Of a DNA stretch of 64,000 nucleotides, positions 1 through 10,100 are shown in pieces (the first letter of the stretch is position 1; every line of letters begins with the position of its first letter). The stretch is from Pseudosulfitobacter sp. DSM 107133. GTDB lineage: Bacteria > Pseudomonadota > Alphaproteobacteria > Rhodobacterales > Rhodobacteraceae. The translations under genes and the position numbers were made by a program. The stretch spans positions 2,480,001 to 2,544,000 of the forward strand of contig NZ_CP085154.1 in NCBI RefSeq assembly GCF_022788695.1, read 5' to 3'. The notes beneath the pieces were generated by a model, which searched no databases, was not told the DNA's origin, and was given only the letters and a program-made list of their open reading frames with translations.

Positions 1-960
1 GTCGATACCTGTGGCAACTACGCTGACGCGCATCATGCCACCCATGTCCGTGTCCAGCGTGGAACCGACGATGATGTTCGCCTCGGGGTCCACTTCCTCG
101 CGGATGCGGTTGGCGGCTTCGTCCAGTTCGAACAGGGTCAGGTCGTGGCCACCGGTGATGTTGATCAGAACACCTTTGGCGCCGCGCAGGCTGATTTCGT
201 CCAGCAGCGGGTTCGCGATGGCCTTTTCGGCGGCCTGAATGGCGCGATCTTCGCCTTCGGCCTCGCCGGTGCCCATCATCGCCTTGCCCATCTCGTCCAT
301 CACGGCGCGCACGTCGGCAAAGTCGAGGTTGATCAGGCCAGGACGGACCATCAGGTCGGTCACACCTTTAACGCCTTGATACAGAACATCATCTGCCATC
401 GAGAAGGCTTCGGTGAATGTGGTTTTCTCGTTCGCCAGCCGGAACAGGTTCTGGTTGGGAATGATGATCAGCGTATCAACAACCTTTTGCAGGGCTTCAA
501 CGCCGTCTTCGGCCTGACGCATCCGCTTGGCACCTTCGAACTGGAAGGGCTTGGTCACGACGCCAACGGTCAGAACACCCAGTTCGCGGGCAGCCTGTGC
601 GATGATCGGGGCCGCACCGGTGCCGGTGCCGCCGCCCATGCCCGCGGTGATAAAGCACATGTGTGCCCCCGCCAGGTGATCAACGATCTGTTCAATGCTT
701 TCTTCGGCAGCCGCAGCCCCGACAGTGGCCCGCGCACCAGCGCCCAGCCCTTCGGTCACCTTGATGCCCAGCTGGACCCGGTTCGCGGCGGCAGATTGTT
801 GCAGCGCCTGCGCGTCGGTGTTGGCGACAACGAAATCGACGCCGTCCAACTCTTTTTCGATCATGTTGTTGACCGCGTTACCACCGGCACCGCCGACCCC
901 GAACACGGTGATCCGTGGTTTCAGTTCGTCCTGCCCCGGCATAGAGAGGTTCAATGTCAT
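1..960 (-). CDS. ftsZ: cell division GTPase FtsZ (partial, C-terminus outside window)
   Basis: Tubulin-like GTPase that polymerises at mid-cell into the Z-ring. The first 320 codons are present, from an ATG at 960. Visible motifs are the N-terminal nucleotide-binding segment [10 protein letters not shown] (residues 21-30), the tubulin signature GGGTGTG (108-114) and a T7-loop-like NLDFADV that supplies the catalytic Asp. The variable linker and C-terminal FtsA/ZipA-binding tail lie beyond base 1. It is the last visible gene of the minus-strand dcw cluster, 412 bp downstream of ftsA, so it probably has its own promoter there. Identity is secure. Confidence 0.98.
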   Translation of the reverse strand, partial: MTLNLSMPGQDELKPRITVFGVGGAGGNAVNNMIEKELDGVDFVVANTDAQALQQSAAANRVQLGIKVTEGLGAGARATVGAAAAEESIEQIVDHLAGAHMCFITAGMGGGTGTGAAPIIAQAARELGVLTVGVVTKPFQFEGAKRMRQAEDGVEALQKVVDTLIIIPNQNLFRLANEKTTFTEAFSMADDVLYQGVKGVTDLMVRPGLINLDFADVRAVMDEMGKAMMGTGEAEGEDRAIQAAEKAIANPLLDEISLRGAKGVLINITGGHDLTLFELDEAANRIREEVDPEANIIVGSTLDTDMGGMMRVSVVATGID

Positions 961-1372
961 CACTAATCCGCCTGTTTTTGTGTTCCGGCCCGCATTCGCG
1001 GTGTTTTTCGTCCCAAATCTGACCTGATCTTAAAGACTGCGCGCAAGCACGTCACGTCAAAACTGGCCAACAACCCCAAAATGTTGATGTTTTTTTGGCA
1101 AAGACGCGGGATTTCGCCGATCACACCGTATGATGTGGGCAAAGCAATGGTGCACCCTGCACCTAGAGGTAGCAGGCATGCAAAGCGCAAGCCCGTTTTG
1201 AATGCGCCCAAAAGCCAGGGGGCGCGAGGTTGATATGTCTGTTTGGCTGACTGCTCGGTCTGCCGCGGGTCTCTTCGGACCTTGCCGTGACCCTATTACA
1301 GGGTGCGGATTCGCGCCAGCCCAATCCGGCGCGCATCGGCAAGAAATGACCGGCGGCAGGTTGCGCCTTGCC
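961..1372. other. ftsA-ftsZ intergenic region
   Basis: This 412-bp spacer has no convincing gene; reading frames through it are low-complexity shadows. It must carry ftsZ upstream signals. I see a small hairpin (CCCTATTACAGGG, 1291-1303) but no clear sigma-70 promoter: on the minus strand a TTGACG near 1055 is followed by TTTAAG only at a poor 20-nt spacing. A gap of this size between ftsA and ftsZ, in a cluster where most genes overlap, suggests separate ftsZ transcription, which is an inference. Confidence 0.5.
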
Positions 1373-2710
1373 CTACCAGTTGTCGCGGAACCAGCGCACG
1401 GCGCGGCGCAGCGAGCGCGCGGGATAGCGGTCGGCAGGAATGTCGAAATCCCACCATTCGTCCTGCGGGTGTGCGGCAAACAGTGCAAGCCCCACGGCCG
1501 AGGCAAACCCCGGCCCCGTGGCGGCCTGTGGCAGACCGTGTACGCGCAACGGACGGCCCAGACGGACCTGCTGGCCCAGAATTTTCGACGCCAACCCGTC
1601 CAGACCGGGGATCTGGCTGCCGCCCCCGGTCAGCACGATCTGCTGGCTGGGCAGATGGTCGAAACCCGCCGCATCCAGACGCGCGCGCACCTCTTCCAGA
1701 ATCTCCTCGACCCGAGGCCGCATGATCCCGATCAGCTCGGCGCGGCTGGCGGTGCGGCGGTCGTGTTCGTAATCGCCGGTGTCGCCACCGATCTCGATCA
1801 TCTCGCGGTCGTCCATGCCCGTGGCGTGCACGCCGCCGTAAAACGTCTTGATCCGCTCGGCATTGGCCATCGGCACTTGCAGCCCCATCGAAATATCCGA
1901 TGTGACGTGATCGCCGCCCATGCGCACCGCGTCGGCATAGATCATGTGCTTCTTGATAAAGATCGAAATGCCCGTGGTGCCGCCACCCAGATCAATACAG
2001 GCCGACCCCAGCTCCTGTTCATCCTCGACCAAGGCCGAGATGCCGGAGACATAGGAAGACGACGCAACGCCGGCCAGTTCCAGATCGCAGCGCTTGATGC
2101 AATGCGCCAGATGCTGCACCGCCGCGGCATCCACCGTCAGCATGTGCATGTCCACGGACAGCGTGTTGCCCAGCTGGCCGCGCGGATCGGACAGACCCGA
2201 CCGGTGGTCCAGCGCAAAGTTCACCGGCTGTGCGTGCAGCACTTCGCGGTCTTCGCCGTAATCAGGCACGTCGCAGCGCGCCAGCACGCGGGCCACATCC
2301 TGTTCGCTGACCAGATCGCCGTCCATTTCCAGTTGCGCATCCAGCCCATAGCTGCGCGGCTCGGCACCGGCGAAGCAGGCAATTACATGATCCACACGGA
2401 TTCCGGCCATCTTTTGCGCAGCCTGCAAGGCGGTGCGAATGGCGCGTTCGGTTTCGCCCATGGCGCAGATCTCGCCAAAGCGCACCCCCCGCGACCGCGT
2501 GGTCGCAGCCCCGATGACGCGGAAGCCCGATTGTCCGGCGAGCGAGCCGATCTCGCCGCCTTCGTCCATCTTGGCCGAGCCGTCAAAGCGCAGAACCAGG
2601 CACGCAATCTTGGACGATCCTACGTCCAGAATGGCCACAACACCACGTTGCATCGCCATCTTGCGCATGTTGCGCATGCTGCGCTGGCTGTCATAGAGGT
2701 CATTCATCAT
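1373..2710 (-). CDS. ftsA: cell division protein FtsA
   Basis: Actin-like ATPase that tethers FtsZ filaments to the membrane. The N-terminal block with ILDVGSSKIACLV is the phosphate-1 motif of the actin/HSP70 fold, GSACIDLGGGTTG is phosphate-2, and GGGSQIPGL is a late adenosine-binding motif. The C-terminus ends in a short amphipathic basic/aromatic helix (SLRRAVRWFRDNW), the expected membrane-targeting sequence. Start choice is uncertain: ATGs lie at 2722, 2710 and 2707. I prefer 2710 or 2707 because they follow the ftsQ stop (2712-2714) and leave the usual M-N-DLYxSQR start. About 445 residues, normal for alphaproteobacteria. Confidence 0.96.
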   Translation of the reverse strand: MMNDLYDSQRSMRNMRKMAMQRGVVAILDVGSSKIACLVLRFDGSAKMDEGGEIGSLAGQSGFRVIGAATTRSRGVRFGEICAMGETERAIRTALQAAQKMAGIRVDHVIACFAGAEPRSYGLDAQLEMDGDLVSEQDVARVLARCDVPDYGEDREVLHAQPVNFALDHRSGLSDPRGQLGNTLSVDMHMLTVDAAAVQHLAHCIKRCDLELAGVASSSYVSGISALVEDEQELGSACIDLGGGTTGISIFIKKHMIYADAVRMGGDHVTSDISMGLQVPMANAERIKTFYGGVHATGMDDREMIEIGGDTGDYEHDRRTASRAELIGIMRPRVEEILEEVRARLDAAGFDHLPSQQIVLTGGGSQIPGLDGLASKILGQQVRLGRPLRVHGLPQAATGPGFASAVGLALFAAHPQDEWWDFDIPADRYPARSLRRAVRWFRDNW

Positions 2711-2711
2711 A

Positions 2712-3596
2712 TCACTGCCCATTCATCTCGATTTGCCGGATACGCCACCATTCTTGCGTGGCAGCCTCGTTCATTTTTACCGTGGGACGCTGCGCCAGAC
2801 GCATGTCCACCCGCGCGACATCGCGCGTCAGCAGGTCTTGCGCATTCTCCAGCGCAATCACGCGCTCAAGCGCGGACACAGCCCCCTCTTCTGGCAACAA
2901 CACCCGTTGATTGCGGTCCAGCACCAGATCCCAGCGGCGCAGACCAACGCGCACGACACCGCGCAGCCGGCTGCCCAGCGGGGCGGCGGCTTCGACCAGT
3001 GTCAGCGCTTCGGCAACAGCCTTGTCGGCCCCGTCCCCTGCCACCAGCGGCAGGTCGGGGCGCAGGCTGCGGCGGGCCAGACCCGACACATGGGCGCCGG
3101 TCTCGTCAATCAGGGTCAGCCCGTCGGGCTGGCGCCAGATCGCGACAGGCACGCGCGGCGTGACTTCAATGTGCAGAATGCCGCCCGGACGGATGCGCAC
3201 CGAGGCTTCCTTGACCGGATCAAGCCCCGAGACCGTGCGCCGGATATGCTCAAGGTCCAGATCAAAGGAGGATACAGGGAAATCAATCGGCAGGATTTCG
3301 CGAATGTCTTCGCCGGTTTCGGTGCTGGCGCCGTCGATGGCCATCACCTGTACCATGAATTCGGGACGTTCCTCGATGGCGCGGCGCGCTTCGGCCACGG
3401 TGTCCAGGATCACCTGACGACGCGCATCATCGGACAGATAGATGCTGGCCCCCGCGAAGACGATTACAAAGGGCACGCCAAAGCGCAGCCCGAACCGAAA
3501 TCCCGGCGTCAGCATCAGCCGCTGCAACCGCCACGCCCAACGCGAGGGTGCCGGATCGGCCCTGGGTGTCTTGGCGCGGCGGATCAGCGGTTGCAC
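2712..3596 (-). CDS. ftsQ: cell division protein FtsQ
   Basis: Bitopic divisome protein linking early and late division proteins (FtsB/FtsL partner). A basic cytoplasmic tail is followed by one transmembrane helix (around FGLRFGVPFVIVFAGASIYL) and a periplasmic POTRA/FtsQ domain that includes the FPVSSFDLDLEHIRR segment. The frame is open to an ATG at 3623, but a GTG at 3596, reading VQPLIRRAKTPR, overlaps the ddl stop by only 13 bases and is a more economical start. Translationally coupled between ddl and ftsA. About 294 residues with the GTG start. Confidence 0.92.
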   Translation of the reverse strand: MQPLIRRAKTPRADPAPSRWAWRLQRLMLTPGFRFGLRFGVPFVIVFAGASIYLSDDARRQVILDTVAEARRAIEERPEFMVQVMAIDGASTETGEDIREILPIDFPVSSFDLDLEHIRRTVSGLDPVKEASVRIRPGGILHIEVTPRVPVAIWRQPDGLTLIDETGAHVSGLARRSLRPDLPLVAGDGADKAVAEALTLVEAAAPLGSRLRGVVRVGLRRWDLVLDRNQRVLLPEEGAVSALERVIALENAQDLLTRDVARVDMRLAQRPTVKMNEAATQEWWRIRQIEMNGQ

Positions 3597-4504
3597 GAGG
3601 CATCCTCCACCATCCAGCGGCACAGCTTACCAAAGGACATGCCGGTTTTCTCGGCCTGTTCGGGCGACAGTGATGTGGGGGTCATGCCGGGCTGGGTGTT
3701 GGTTTCCAGCAGGATCAGCCCCGAAGCGCCCCGGCTTTCGTCCCAGCGGAAATCGGTCCGGCTGATGCCACGGCACCCCAGCGCCTTGTGCGCACGCACG
3801 GCGTATTCCATGCACAGATCAAAGATTTCCTGCGGCACCTCGGCAGGCACCACATGGGTCGATCCGCCCGGTTTGTATTTGGCGTCGTAGTCATACCAGC
3901 CGGTCGTCAGAATATCCGTGACGGTCAGCGCGCGGTCGCCCATCACGCTGGTCGTCAGCTCGCGCCCCGGAGCAAAGGTTTCCACCATGACCTCGGCGGG
4001 CATGTTGTCGTCCAGCTGCGGCGGGCCGTTGTTGTCCTTGCCCACCAGATAAACGCCGACAGACGAGCCTTCGTTGTTGGGTTTGACCACATAGGGCGGC
4101 GGCATCACATGGCCCGCCATCACCTCGACCTTGGAGCAGATCATGCTGTCGACCACCGGCAGACCGGCGGCGCGGAACACTTCTTTGCTGCGCTGCTTGT
4201 CCATCGCCAGCGCCGAGGCCAGCACGCCGGAATGCGAATAGGGCACGCCCATCCATTCCAGCAGACCCTGCACACAGCCGTCCTCGCCCCAACGCCCGTG
4301 CAGGCAGTTGAGAACGGCATCGGGCTTGATGTCCTGCAAACGCGCAACAAGGTCGCGGCCTGCATCGACCTCGACCACGTCAAATCCTTCGTCCCTCAGC
4401 GCGGCAGCGCAAGCGTGTCCACTTGAGAGCGAGACCTCGCGCTCAGCGGAAGGTCCACCCAATAGTACCGCCACTTTCGGGGGTGTCCTGCTCGACTGAC
4501 CCAC
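3584..4504 (-). CDS. ddlB: D-alanine--D-alanine ligase
   Basis: ATP-grasp ligase that joins two D-Ala for the pentapeptide stem of peptidoglycan. Motifs are the N-terminal VAVLLGGPSAEREVSL, the substrate loop ALAMDKQRSKEVF, YVVKPNNEGSSVGV in the ATP-binding part, and the C-terminal LLETNTQPGMTPTSLSPEQ metal and phosphate site. A TTG could extend the frame to 4525, but a GTG at 4504 has an AGAGG Shine-Dalgarno about 8 nt upstream, giving 306 residues, the usual length. Lies between murB and ftsQ as in other alphaproteobacterial dcw clusters. Confidence 0.96.
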   Translation of the reverse strand: MGQSSRTPPKVAVLLGGPSAEREVSLSSGHACAAALRDEGFDVVEVDAGRDLVARLQDIKPDAVLNCLHGRWGEDGCVQGLLEWMGVPYSHSGVLASALAMDKQRSKEVFRAAGLPVVDSMICSKVEVMAGHVMPPPYVVKPNNEGSSVGVYLVGKDNNGPPQLDDNMPAEVMVETFAPGRELTTSVMGDRALTVTDILTTGWYDYDAKYKPGGSTHVVPAEVPQEIFDLCMEYAVRAHKALGCRGISRTDFRWDESRGASGLILLETNTQPGMTPTSLSPEQAEKTGMSFGKLCRWMVEDASCNR

Positions 4505-4584
4505 CTTGGTGCCTCTGTATCCCAAGCCCTTTTGCGGACTCTTATCGTTGTGGCCTGTTGCGGCCCTTATCGTTTATTTGGTCG

Positions 4585-5544
4585 TTATTCTGGTCTTTTA
4601 GCCATCTTGCAAACCGGCAAATCCGGGCTCGGTTCGCCGATACGCATAATTTCCCACTCTAGCGTGATACCGCGGGTTGCGTAAACCTCTTTTCGCACCT
4701 TTTCACCAAGGTTTTCAAGGTCGGCAGCGGTGGCATCGCCGGTGTTGATCATGAAATTGGAATGCTTCGGGCTCATCTGCGCGCCGCCCACCATGGCCCC
4801 GCGCAGGCCTGCATCGTCGATCACCTTCCAGGCTTTCAGGTCGTGTACATCATCTGCCTGCCCCGTGGACGAAAACCCGGCGGGATTGCGAAAGGTCGAT
4901 CCGGCGCTGCGGTCTTTGGTCGGCTGGGTTTCATCGCGTTTTTGCAACTGGGCCGCCATACGGTCGTGCAGCGCGCCGGCCTCCCCCGCAGGGCCGCGCA
5001 GGGTGGCGGATACCAGCACCGCGCCCTCGGGCAGATCGCTCTGACGATAGCGGAAATTCATCTGCGCAGGCGTCAGCGTCACCACGTCCCCCGTGCGCAG
5101 AACCGCGCGCGCAGATTGGAAAACATCTGCCGTATAGCTGCCGTAGCAGCCCGCGTTCATCCGCACGGCCCCCCCGATGCTGCCCGGAATGGTGCGCAAG
5201 AATGTCAGGTCCACGCCCGCGTCCGCCGCGCGCCGCGCCACATGGGCGTCCAGTGCGGCGGCACCCGCCGTTACCGTGTCACCGTCCACGTTAATTCCGT
5301 TGAACCCGCGCCCCAGCCGGACCACCACCGCGCGCAAACCACCGTCACGCACGATCAGATTGCTGCCCACGCCCATCGGAAACACCGCCACGTCATCCGG
5401 CAAGGCCGCCAGAAACTGCGCCAGATCATCGGTGTCCGCAGGCTGGAACAGCCAGTCGGCAGGCCCACCCACACGCAGCCATGTCAAATCGCTTAGTTCG
5501 CGTTTCGGGGTCAGTTTGCCTCGGACGGGCGGCAGATCAGTCAT
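4585..5544 (-). CDS. murB: UDP-N-acetylenolpyruvoylglucosamine reductase
   Basis: Flavoenzyme that reduces UDP-GlcNAc-enolpyruvate with NADPH to UDP-MurNAc in the cytoplasm. The N-terminal FAD-binding PCMH fold carries the [13 protein letters not shown] opening and the [24 protein letters not shown]/substrate segment; the C-terminal MurB domain has GSTFRNPAG (catalytic Ser region) and [10 protein letters not shown]. Length 319 is typical of type I MurB with a short tail. It starts 1 bp after the stop of the small upstream membrane gene. Confidence 0.97.
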   Translation of the reverse strand: MTDLPPVRGKLTPKRELSDLTWLRVGGPADWLFQPADTDDLAQFLAALPDDVAVFPMGVGSNLIVRDGGLRAVVVRLGRGFNGINVDGDTVTAGAAALDAHVARRAADAGVDLTFLRTIPGSIGGAVRMNAGCYGSYTADVFQSARAVLRTGDVVTLTPAQMNFRYRQSDLPEGAVLVSATLRGPAGEAGALHDRMAAQLQKRDETQPTKDRSAGSTFRNPAGFSSTGQADDVHDLKAWKVIDDAGLRGAMVGGAQMSPKHSNFMINTGDATAADLENLGEKVRKEVYATRGITLEWEIMRIGEPSPDLPVCKMAKRPE

Positions 5545-5545
5545 G

Positions 5546-5812
5546 TCAGTCTCGGGGTTTGTGGGTCAGGATACGGTGAATGATCCACCCCATACCAAAA
5601 CAGGCACAAAGAAACAGGCCCATTGCCAGCAATGCCAACACCACACTGTTGACATAGGGCGGCACACCCGCAACCAGCCACAACAGCCCTGCGATAATCA
5701 CCAGCGACAGCGGCACATAGTAAAGATACAGGCGGATATAGCCCCGCACCCCCAGATAGAATGCCACAGCGCCCAAAATCAGCGGCGGAACAAAAACCGG
5801 GGTCACAATCAC
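5546..5812 (-). CDS. small membrane protein, third of a three-gene insertion between murC and murB
   Basis: An 88-residue, strongly hydrophobic protein with about three membrane helices and a short basic C-terminus ([10 protein letters not shown]). I place the start at a GTG (5812) whose G-T-G-A overlaps the TGA of the upstream DUF2484 gene; this matches the overlap style of the cluster and keeps the hydrophobic reading frame, whereas longer versions enter the frame shadowed by the DUF2484 gene. I do not recognise the family. Context suggests an envelope function, but nothing catalytic is visible. Confidence 0.75.
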   Translation of the reverse strand: MIVTPVFVPPLILGAVAFYLGVRGYIRLYLYYVPLSLVIIAGLLWLVAGVPPYVNSVVLALLAMGLFLCACFGMGWIIHRILTHKPRD

Positions 5813-6060
5813 TTGCCCAGCGTCCGCCCGCGCAGCCAGCGGCCCAGGTAGATCACCGGCCAGCGCAACACCGACACGCCGGCCCCCATCACCAGCAGCC
5901 CGATCCACGGACCGTGCTGGACCGTGACAAAGCCCAGTATCGGGATGCCAATGGCGATCAGCACATAAGCCACGCGCCAGTGGTGGTCGCGGCTGGGGGT
6001 CATTGCGATCACGTTGGCGGCCAAAGCCCACAGGCTGGCCAGTATCAGGGAAAGTGTCAT
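5809..6060 (-). CDS. DUF2484 family membrane protein (second copy)
   Basis: An 83-residue protein with two or three predicted membrane helices, beginning [19 protein letters not shown]. It resembles its upstream neighbour in the pattern N-terminal helix, middle helix ending near a proline-rich loop, then a C-terminal basic stretch ([13 protein letters not shown]). Start and stop overlap the neighbouring genes by 4 bp (ATGA at 6057-6060, GTGA at 5809-5812), so the three small genes are translationally coupled. DUF2484 genes at this position are a Rhodobacterales trait as I remember it; function unknown. Confidence 0.8.
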   Translation of the reverse strand: MTLSLILASLWALAANVIAMTPSRDHHWRVAYVLIAIGIPILGFVTVQHGPWIGLLVMGAGVSVLRWPVIYLGRWLRGRTLGK

Positions 6061-6311
6061 AGCTCAGGAAGCTCCGGTCGTTGCCCCCTCAGGCGTGCGT
6101 AAAAGTAACGCAGCGGATTGCGAAACATCGAAACGAAGGCCGCCAGCGCCAGCAGGCCCGCCCACCACGCCACCTGCATCCCGATCATGACGACCAGAAC
6201 CGGGGCCGCGATCAGCAGCGCAAGGCCGGGCAGATATTGCCGGCGCATCGGTAACATCGCCACCGCCGCCGCAGCAAAGACCCATGCGACAGAGGCCAGA
6301 AGCAGCGTCAT
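6057..6311 (-). CDS. DUF2484 family membrane protein (first copy)
   Basis: An 84-residue membrane protein with two to three helices and the C-terminal block [16 protein letters not shown]. The ATG at 6311 overlaps the murC TGA (ATGA, 6308-6311), which decides the start against a longer in-frame version at 6353. It is a probable tandem duplicate of the next gene: both have an alanine/leucine-rich first helix and a short basic tail after a conserved proline. Position between murC and murB suggests a link to the membrane steps of wall synthesis, by inference only. Confidence 0.8.
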   Translation of the reverse strand: MTLLLASVAWVFAAAAVAMLPMRRQYLPGLALLIAAPVLVVMIGMQVAWWAGLLALAAFVSMFRNPLRYFYARLRGQRPELPEL

Positions 6312-7714
6312 GCCGCCCCCTTTTGCAACCGTTTCGGCAAGGCGTTGGCCCATGTGCTGATGGTCCCTGCCCCAAGGCAGACAACCATATCACCGGGCTC
6401 GGCCGTTTCCCGCACCAGCCGTTCCAGATCGTCTTCGCTTTGCACGGCAACGGCGTGACGGTGCCCGTGACGCACCAGCCCCGCCACCAGATCGTCGCGC
6501 GAGGCACCGGGAATGGGCTGTTCGCCTGCGGCGTAAACCTCGGCAATGCCAACCACGTCAGCATCATTGAAGCAGGCGCAGAATTCGTCAAAGTGATGCG
6601 ACAGGCGCGAATAGCGGTGCGGCTGGTGTACCGCGATCACACGGCCTTTTGTCGCGTGGCGCGCGGCCTTCAGAACGGCGGCGATTTCAACCGGATGGTG
6701 GCCGTAATCGTCGATGATGGTCACACCATCCACCTCACCCACACGGGTAAAGCGGCGATTGACCCCGCCGAAATTGGCCAGCGCCTTGCGGATCTCGGCG
6801 CTTTTCATACCCAGATGCCGCGCCACGGCGATGGCCGACAGCGCGTTCGACACGTTGTGATCGCCCGGCATCGGCAGCGTGCAGCCTTCGATAATCTTGT
6901 CTTCGGCGCGCAGCACCACGTCGAAATGGGCAACGCCGTTCTCATAGGTCAGGTTGATCGCGCGCACGTCGGCCTGTGCGTTAAACCCATATGTGGTCAC
7001 GCGCCGGTCGGTCAACTTGCCCACAAGGCTTTGCACATCGGGATCGTCGGTGCAGCACACCGCAAGCCCGTAGAACGGAATGTTGGACACGAAATCAAGG
7101 AACCCTTTGTGCAGGTTCTCTTCGGTGCCCCAATGTTCCATATGCTCGGGGTCGATGTTGGTGACAATGGCAATGGTGGCGGGCAGCCGGTTGAACGTGC
7201 CGTCGCTTTCATCCGCCTCGACCACCATCCATTCGCCCTCGCCCTTGCGGGCGTTGCTGCCATAGGCGTGGATGATGCCGCCGTTGATCACGGTCGGGTC
7301 AAACTTGCCCTCGTCCAGCAGCGCGGCCACCATCGTGGTGGTCGTGGTCTTGCCGTGGGTGCCGGCGATGGCGACGTTCGATTTCAGCCGCATCAGTTCG
7401 GCCAGCATCTCGGCGCGGCGCACGATGGGCAGGCCCCGCGCGCGGGCCGCGTCCAGTTCTGCATTGCCCGGCTTGATCGCCGAGGAAATCACGACCACCT
7501 GCGCGTCGGCAATATTCTCGGCGCGCTGCCCTTCAAAGATATGCGCGCCCAGTTCGTGCAGACGGTCGGTGATTTTCGAGGTCTTCAGATCCGACCCCTG
7601 CACCACATAGCCAAGATTCAACAACACTTCGGCGATGCCCGACATGCCGATCCCGCCGATGCCGACGAAATGAATGGGGCCAACGTCTCCGGGCAGTTTT
7701 GTGGCAGCGTTCAT
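6308..7714 (-). CDS. murC: UDP-N-acetylmuramate--L-alanine ligase
   Basis: First of the Mur ligases; adds L-Ala to UDP-MurNAc using ATP. A Rossmann N-terminal domain ([17 protein letters not shown]), the ATP P-loop GTHGKTTTT (residues 118-126), the central-domain YGHHPVEI and the C-terminal domain ([11 protein letters not shown]) are in order, 468 residues in all. It overlaps murG by 4 bp upstream and the DUF2484 gene by 4 bp downstream. Confidence 0.98.
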   Translation of the reverse strand: MNAATKLPGDVGPIHFVGIGGIGMSGIAEVLLNLGYVVQGSDLKTSKITDRLHELGAHIFEGQRAENIADAQVVVISSAIKPGNAELDAARARGLPIVRRAEMLAELMRLKSNVAIAGTHGKTTTTTMVAALLDEGKFDPTVINGGIIHAYGSNARKGEGEWMVVEADESDGTFNRLPATIAIVTNIDPEHMEHWGTEENLHKGFLDFVSNIPFYGLAVCCTDDPDVQSLVGKLTDRRVTTYGFNAQADVRAINLTYENGVAHFDVVLRAEDKIIEGCTLPMPGDHNVSNALSAIAVARHLGMKSAEIRKALANFGGVNRRFTRVGEVDGVTIIDDYGHHPVEIAAVLKAARHATKGRVIAVHQPHRYSRLSHHFDEFCACFNDADVVGIAEVYAAGEQPIPGASRDDLVAGLVRHGHRHAVAVQSEDDLERLVRETAEPGDMVVCLGAGTISTWANALPKRLQKGAA

Positions 7715-8811
7715 TCTTCAGTCTCTTTCCCTGCAAGTGTCTCGACCATCACGGCCAGCTCCTGCGCAGCCGCCGGTTTGGCGTGTCCGTGCGCGGAGGA
7801 GGCCATTTGCAATGCCCCGCTCGGATTGTCCAGAACTGCGTAAATCTGTTCGGCCAGCGCGGCGGGTGTCAGCGCATCTTCGGGAATCAGGATCGCGGCG
7901 CCTGCGTCGACCAGCCCGCGTGCGTTGGCGGTCTGGTGATCGCCCGTGGCCGCCGCAAAGGGGATCAGGATCGACGGGCGACCGATCACGCCGATGTCAG
8001 CCACGGACGATGCGCCCGAGCGTGAAATGACCAGCTGCGCCTCGGTCATGCGGCGCGACACATCGTTAAAGAAGGGTTGCACATCGGCGTCGATGCCCGC
8101 TTGCGCATAATAGTCGGCCACGCGCTCCTGATCTTCGTCGCGCGCCTGATGGCTGACACGGATGTTGCGCACCATTTCCATCGGCAGCTGCGCAATGGCA
8201 GGTGGCACCACATCGCTGAGGATACGCGCGCCCTGACTGCCGCCGATCACCAGCAGCTCCATCGGATAGTCTCCGGGCACGATATAGCCCGCCTCGGCCC
8301 GCTCCAGCACCGCGCGGCGCACGGGGTTGCCGACGTAGTAGCCTTCGATGCCATCGGGCAGTTCGGTGGGCCATGTGCCACAGGCCACCGCATGCACACG
8401 TTTGGCAAAAATCCGGTTCACCCGCCCCAGAACCCCGTTCTGCTCGTGGATCATCCGCGGCAGCCGCAAAAGCGTGGCCGCCGACATCGCCGGAATAGAG
8501 GGATAGCCGCCAAAGCCCACCACGATGTCGGGCTTGTCCCGCATCATTCTGACCACCGCACCCAGAATGCCACCCGCAATGCGGAACGGCACCAGCGCCT
8601 TGGCCAGCACACCGCCGCGCGCAAAAGTGGCGCTGCTGATCTGTTCGATCTGGGTCGAATGGGGAAAGCCGCCGGTGTAGCGCGCGCCGCGCGCGTCGGT
8701 CGACAGTTTCACCCGCCAGCCCCGGCGCAACATCTCTTCGGCCAGTGCCTGCGCGGGGAACATGTGCCCGCCCGTGCCACCGGCAGCGATCATCAGCAGT
8801 GGCGGCTTCAT
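7711..8811 (-). CDS. murG: UDP-GlcNAc:lipid I N-acetylglucosaminyltransferase
   Basis: Peripheral membrane GT28-type glycosyltransferase that converts lipid I to lipid II. The N-terminal [19 protein letters not shown] is the glycine-rich loop, [11 protein letters not shown] and [12 protein letters not shown] follow, and [17 protein letters not shown] plus [13 protein letters not shown] mark the UDP-GlcNAc site. Length 366 is standard. ATGA overlaps with both ftsW and murC indicate coupling. Confidence 0.98.
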   Translation of the reverse strand: MKPPLLMIAAGGTGGHMFPAQALAEEMLRRGWRVKLSTDARGARYTGGFPHSTQIEQISSATFARGGVLAKALVPFRIAGGILGAVVRMMRDKPDIVVGFGGYPSIPAMSAATLLRLPRMIHEQNGVLGRVNRIFAKRVHAVACGTWPTELPDGIEGYYVGNPVRRAVLERAEAGYIVPGDYPMELLVIGGSQGARILSDVVPPAIAQLPMEMVRNIRVSHQARDEDQERVADYYAQAGIDADVQPFFNDVSRRMTEAQLVISRSGASSVADIGVIGRPSILIPFAAATGDHQTANARGLVDAGAAILIPEDALTPAALAEQIYAVLDNPSGALQMASSAHGHAKPAAAQELAVMVETLAGKETEE

Positions 8812-9977
8812 CGGCCGCGTCCCCGCCCCAGCAAATCACTGATCTCGCCCTGCGGGCGCGTGCGCGTAAACGCCAGCAACATGCCCAGCGCAATGCCCGA
8901 AGCAATCACCGACGAGCCGCCATAGCTGACAAAGGGCAATGTCATGCCCTTGGCAGGCAGCAGTCGCACCGCAACACCCATGTTGATCATCGCCTGCACG
9001 CCAAAGGTACAGGCCAGTCCGGTGCCCGCAAGCCGGATGAACGGATCGCGTTCACGCACCAGCCGCAACAGCGACCGCACCACCACGCAGGTGTACAGCG
9101 CGATGATCACCAGCACGAGGATCAGGCCGTATTCCTCGGCTGCCACAGCGATGATGAAATCGGTGTGAGCATCTGGCAGCGACCATTTCACTTCGCCCTC
9201 GCCGACGCCGACGCCAAACAACCCGCCCTCGCGGATCGCGTTGGTGGCGTATCCCAACTGTGTCGTGGGGTCGATATCGGCGCTCAGAAATCCGTCGATC
9301 CGGCGCGCAAAGTGTTCTGAATTGGAATAGGCAAACGTGCCCGCCAAAACGACCATGCCTGCCATGCCCACCAGCAGCAGCATCGGCGCACCGGCGACGA
9401 AATACATGACACCCCAGCCGAACAGAACCAGACAGGCCTGGCCAAAGTCGGGCTGCAAGGCCAGCATCAGCACGATGGTCACGCACAGGATAAACGACCA
9501 CGTCCGCCCCGGAGGGCCGTTCAGGTCCTGCCCTGCGGCCATCATCCACGCGGCTACGACCACAAAGCCGGGCTTGAGAAATTCCGATGGCTGCACGCTG
9601 GCAAAGCCCAGCGAGAACCACCGCGTCGCGCCCTTGCCGAAATCGGTGCCGAAAAAGGGCAACAGCATCAGCGCCACGAATGTCAGAAGAAAACCCACAA
9701 CCGCCAGTCGGCGCACCATCACCGGTGTCATCATCGAGGTCAGCATCATCGCCACCAGCGCCACACATCCGAAAAACGCCTGTCTTTGCACATAGTGGAA
9801 GGCATCAAAGCCGTTCTTCGCGGCCAGCGGCGGCGATGCGGCCAACCCCAGCAGCAGGCCGATCGTGAACAGGATGAGAATGCACGACATCGACCACATG
9901 TCGATTGTGCGCCACCATTTCGGCAGGATCGGCTCGCCATCGCGCACCGGTGCTGCACCATACACCATTTCTGTCAT
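8808..9977 (-). CDS. ftsW: SEDS-family peptidoglycan glycosyltransferase FtsW
   Basis: Septal lipid II polymerase that works with FtsI. A 389-residue polytopic protein with about ten membrane helices. Diagnostic SEDS segments are [18 protein letters not shown], the periplasmic [22 protein letters not shown], the [14 protein letters not shown] motif and the C-terminal [19 protein letters not shown]. Starts at ATG 9977 (a second ATG is 3 codons in). A 123-bp gap separates it from the peroxiredoxin-like gene upstream. Confidence 0.97.
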   Translation of the reverse strand: MTEMVYGAAPVRDGEPILPKWWRTIDMWSMSCILILFTIGLLLGLAASPPLAAKNGFDAFHYVQRQAFFGCVALVAMMLTSMMTPVMVRRLAVVGFLLTFVALMLLPFFGTDFGKGATRWFSLGFASVQPSEFLKPGFVVVAAWMMAAGQDLNGPPGRTWSFILCVTIVLMLALQPDFGQACLVLFGWGVMYFVAGAPMLLLVGMAGMVVLAGTFAYSNSEHFARRIDGFLSADIDPTTQLGYATNAIREGGLFGVGVGEGEVKWSLPDAHTDFIIAVAAEEYGLILVLVIIALYTCVVVRSLLRLVRERDPFIRLAGTGLACTFGVQAMINMGVAVRLLPAKGMTLPFVSYGGSSVIASGIALGMLLAFTRTRPQGEISDLLGRGRGR

Positions 9978-10100
9978 GTCAAACCGCCTAGAACTGCCTC
10001 AGGTCGCCCCTTTGCGGGGTCTAAGGCGCATCATAGCCGGAAAAGACGGCACGGGCTAGTGTGTTTCACCCCGCCCCACCGGTGGGCAGAGGCCCGCCTA

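Noticed and set aside
1202..3163. 653-codon plus-strand open frame
   Set aside because: Antisense to ftsA and ftsQ; composition is typical shadow sequence (His, Arg, Gln rich) with no domain.
6284..7843. 519-codon plus-strand open frame over murC
   Set aside because: Shadow of murC; no ribosome site and no recognisable domain.
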